Below, one piece after another: positions 22,092-22,503 of a stretch of DNA of 22,503 nucleotides. The position numbers were made by a program, and so were the translations under genes. Numbering within the stretch: the first letter of the stretch is position 1; every line of letters starts with the position of its first letter. This DNA is from JANXQG01 sp037147235 (GTDB lineage Bacteria > Planctomycetota > Planctomycetia > Pirellulales > Thermoguttaceae). Under the pieces are notes generated by a model, which ran no database searches, had not been told where the DNA came from, and saw nothing but the letters and a program-made list of their open reading frames with translations. Where the stretch lies: NCBI GenBank assembly GCA_037147235.1, contig JBAWVO010000083.1, positions 1 through 22,503 on the forward strand, written 5' to 3'.

Positions 22092-22503
22092 ATGCCGCTT
22101 GGAATTCGCCCCACGAATGATTTTGCGTTCAAGCGGACGTTCGGAACCGTGGAGAATCGCATTGCCCTGATCAGTTTGCTCAACGCGATTCTCGATCCCG
22201 CGTCGCCGATCATCGAGGTCACGCTCGAAAACCCCTACAACCTGAAAGATTACGAGGACGATAAACTATCAATTCTCGACGTCAAGGCCGTCGATCAGTC
22301 GGGAGCCATCTACGACATCGAAATGCAACTCACGATTTTTGAGGGCCTAGTTCAACGGATCGTTTTTTATGGTTGTGAGCTCTATGCCGGCCAACTTAAG
22401 GAAGGCGACGACTACACAAAGGCCCATCCCGTTTTTTCGATCTGCTTGGTCGACGGGATTCTTTGGAAGGATGCAACCAAAGTCCACCATGCGTTTCGCC
22501 TCA
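22092..22503 (+). CDS. Rpn / PD-(D/E)XK transposase-family nuclease (3' end outside window)
   Basis: 137 residues are visible and the gene is cut by the window end. The start MPLGIRPTNDFAFKRTFGTV is the usual opening of Rpn (YhgA-like) and PD-(D/E)XK transposase-family proteins, which continue with an LLNAIL segment, as here (residues 29-34). The nuclease core is ILDVKAVDQSGAIYDIEMQL (near 57-76): D, then E-x-Q in place of E-x-K, typical of this family. Such proteins cleave DNA and are linked to RecA-independent recombination in E. coli; they are often present in many copies. AGGA lies about 7 nt before ATG 22092. Confidence 0.88.
   Translation, partial: MPLGIRPTNDFAFKRTFGTVENRIALISLLNAILDPASPIIEVTLENPYNLKDYEDDKLSILDVKAVDQSGAIYDIEMQLTIFEGLVQRIVFYGCELYAGQLKEGDDYTKAHPVFSICLVDGILWKDATKVHHAFRL

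Overview
The window looks like chromosomal DNA of a planctomycete, most likely of the Pirellulales. The evidence is an HzsA-related multihaem protein with a typical planctomycete layout, a remnant of a planctomycete-style prepilin, a DUF6932/XRE gene pair, an Lgt carrying internal PDZ domains, and many short palindromic repeats both between and inside genes. No lineage marker such as rRNA is present, so this placement is inference.

Layout. At 1-1616 a 7-bp tandem repeat runs into lgt (lipoprotein diacylglyceryl transferase). At 1812-5592 (minus) a SWIM zinc-finger protein lies downstream of a SNF2-family ATPase. At 5654-7111 (minus) there is a cardiolipin-synthase-type phospholipase D protein. 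At 7223-11499 (minus) a bifunctional homocysteine methyltransferase/methylenetetrahydrofolate reductase overlaps a large U32 (RlhA-like) protein by an ATGA junction. At 11785-14778 lies an accessory island: a frameshifted DUF2283-like gene, a two-gene operon of a PD-(D/E)XK nuclease and an unrecognised 206-residue protein, and on the plus strand a nucleotidyltransferase-like DUF6932 gene overlapping an XRE regulator gene. At 14807-16633 (minus) is a MetX-MetW fusion, preceded by a 34-codon prepilin remnant that supplies the only good ribosome binding site. At 16948-19545 (minus) is the HzsA-related c-type cytochrome. At 19922-21963 (plus) are a small 2[4Fe-4S] ferredoxin, a ClpP-fold protein and ApbE. 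The window ends inside an Rpn/PD-(D/E)XK transposase-type gene.

How the genes fit together. The methyltransferase/reductase and MetX-MetW serve methionine synthesis from homoserine and folate; the accessory island lies between them. The ferredoxin and ApbE (flavin attachment) are redox-related, with the ClpP-like gene translationally coupled to apbE. The island (nuclease operon plus divergent NTase/XRE pair) resembles a defence or toxin-antitoxin locus, and its 206-residue partner protein is the least explained gene here.

The most striking pattern is the repeats. Several palindromic repeat families occur, and in four genes (SWIM protein, U32, HzsA-like, apbE) copies sit inside the reading frame without breaking it; a fifth copy supplies the stop codon of the U32 gene.
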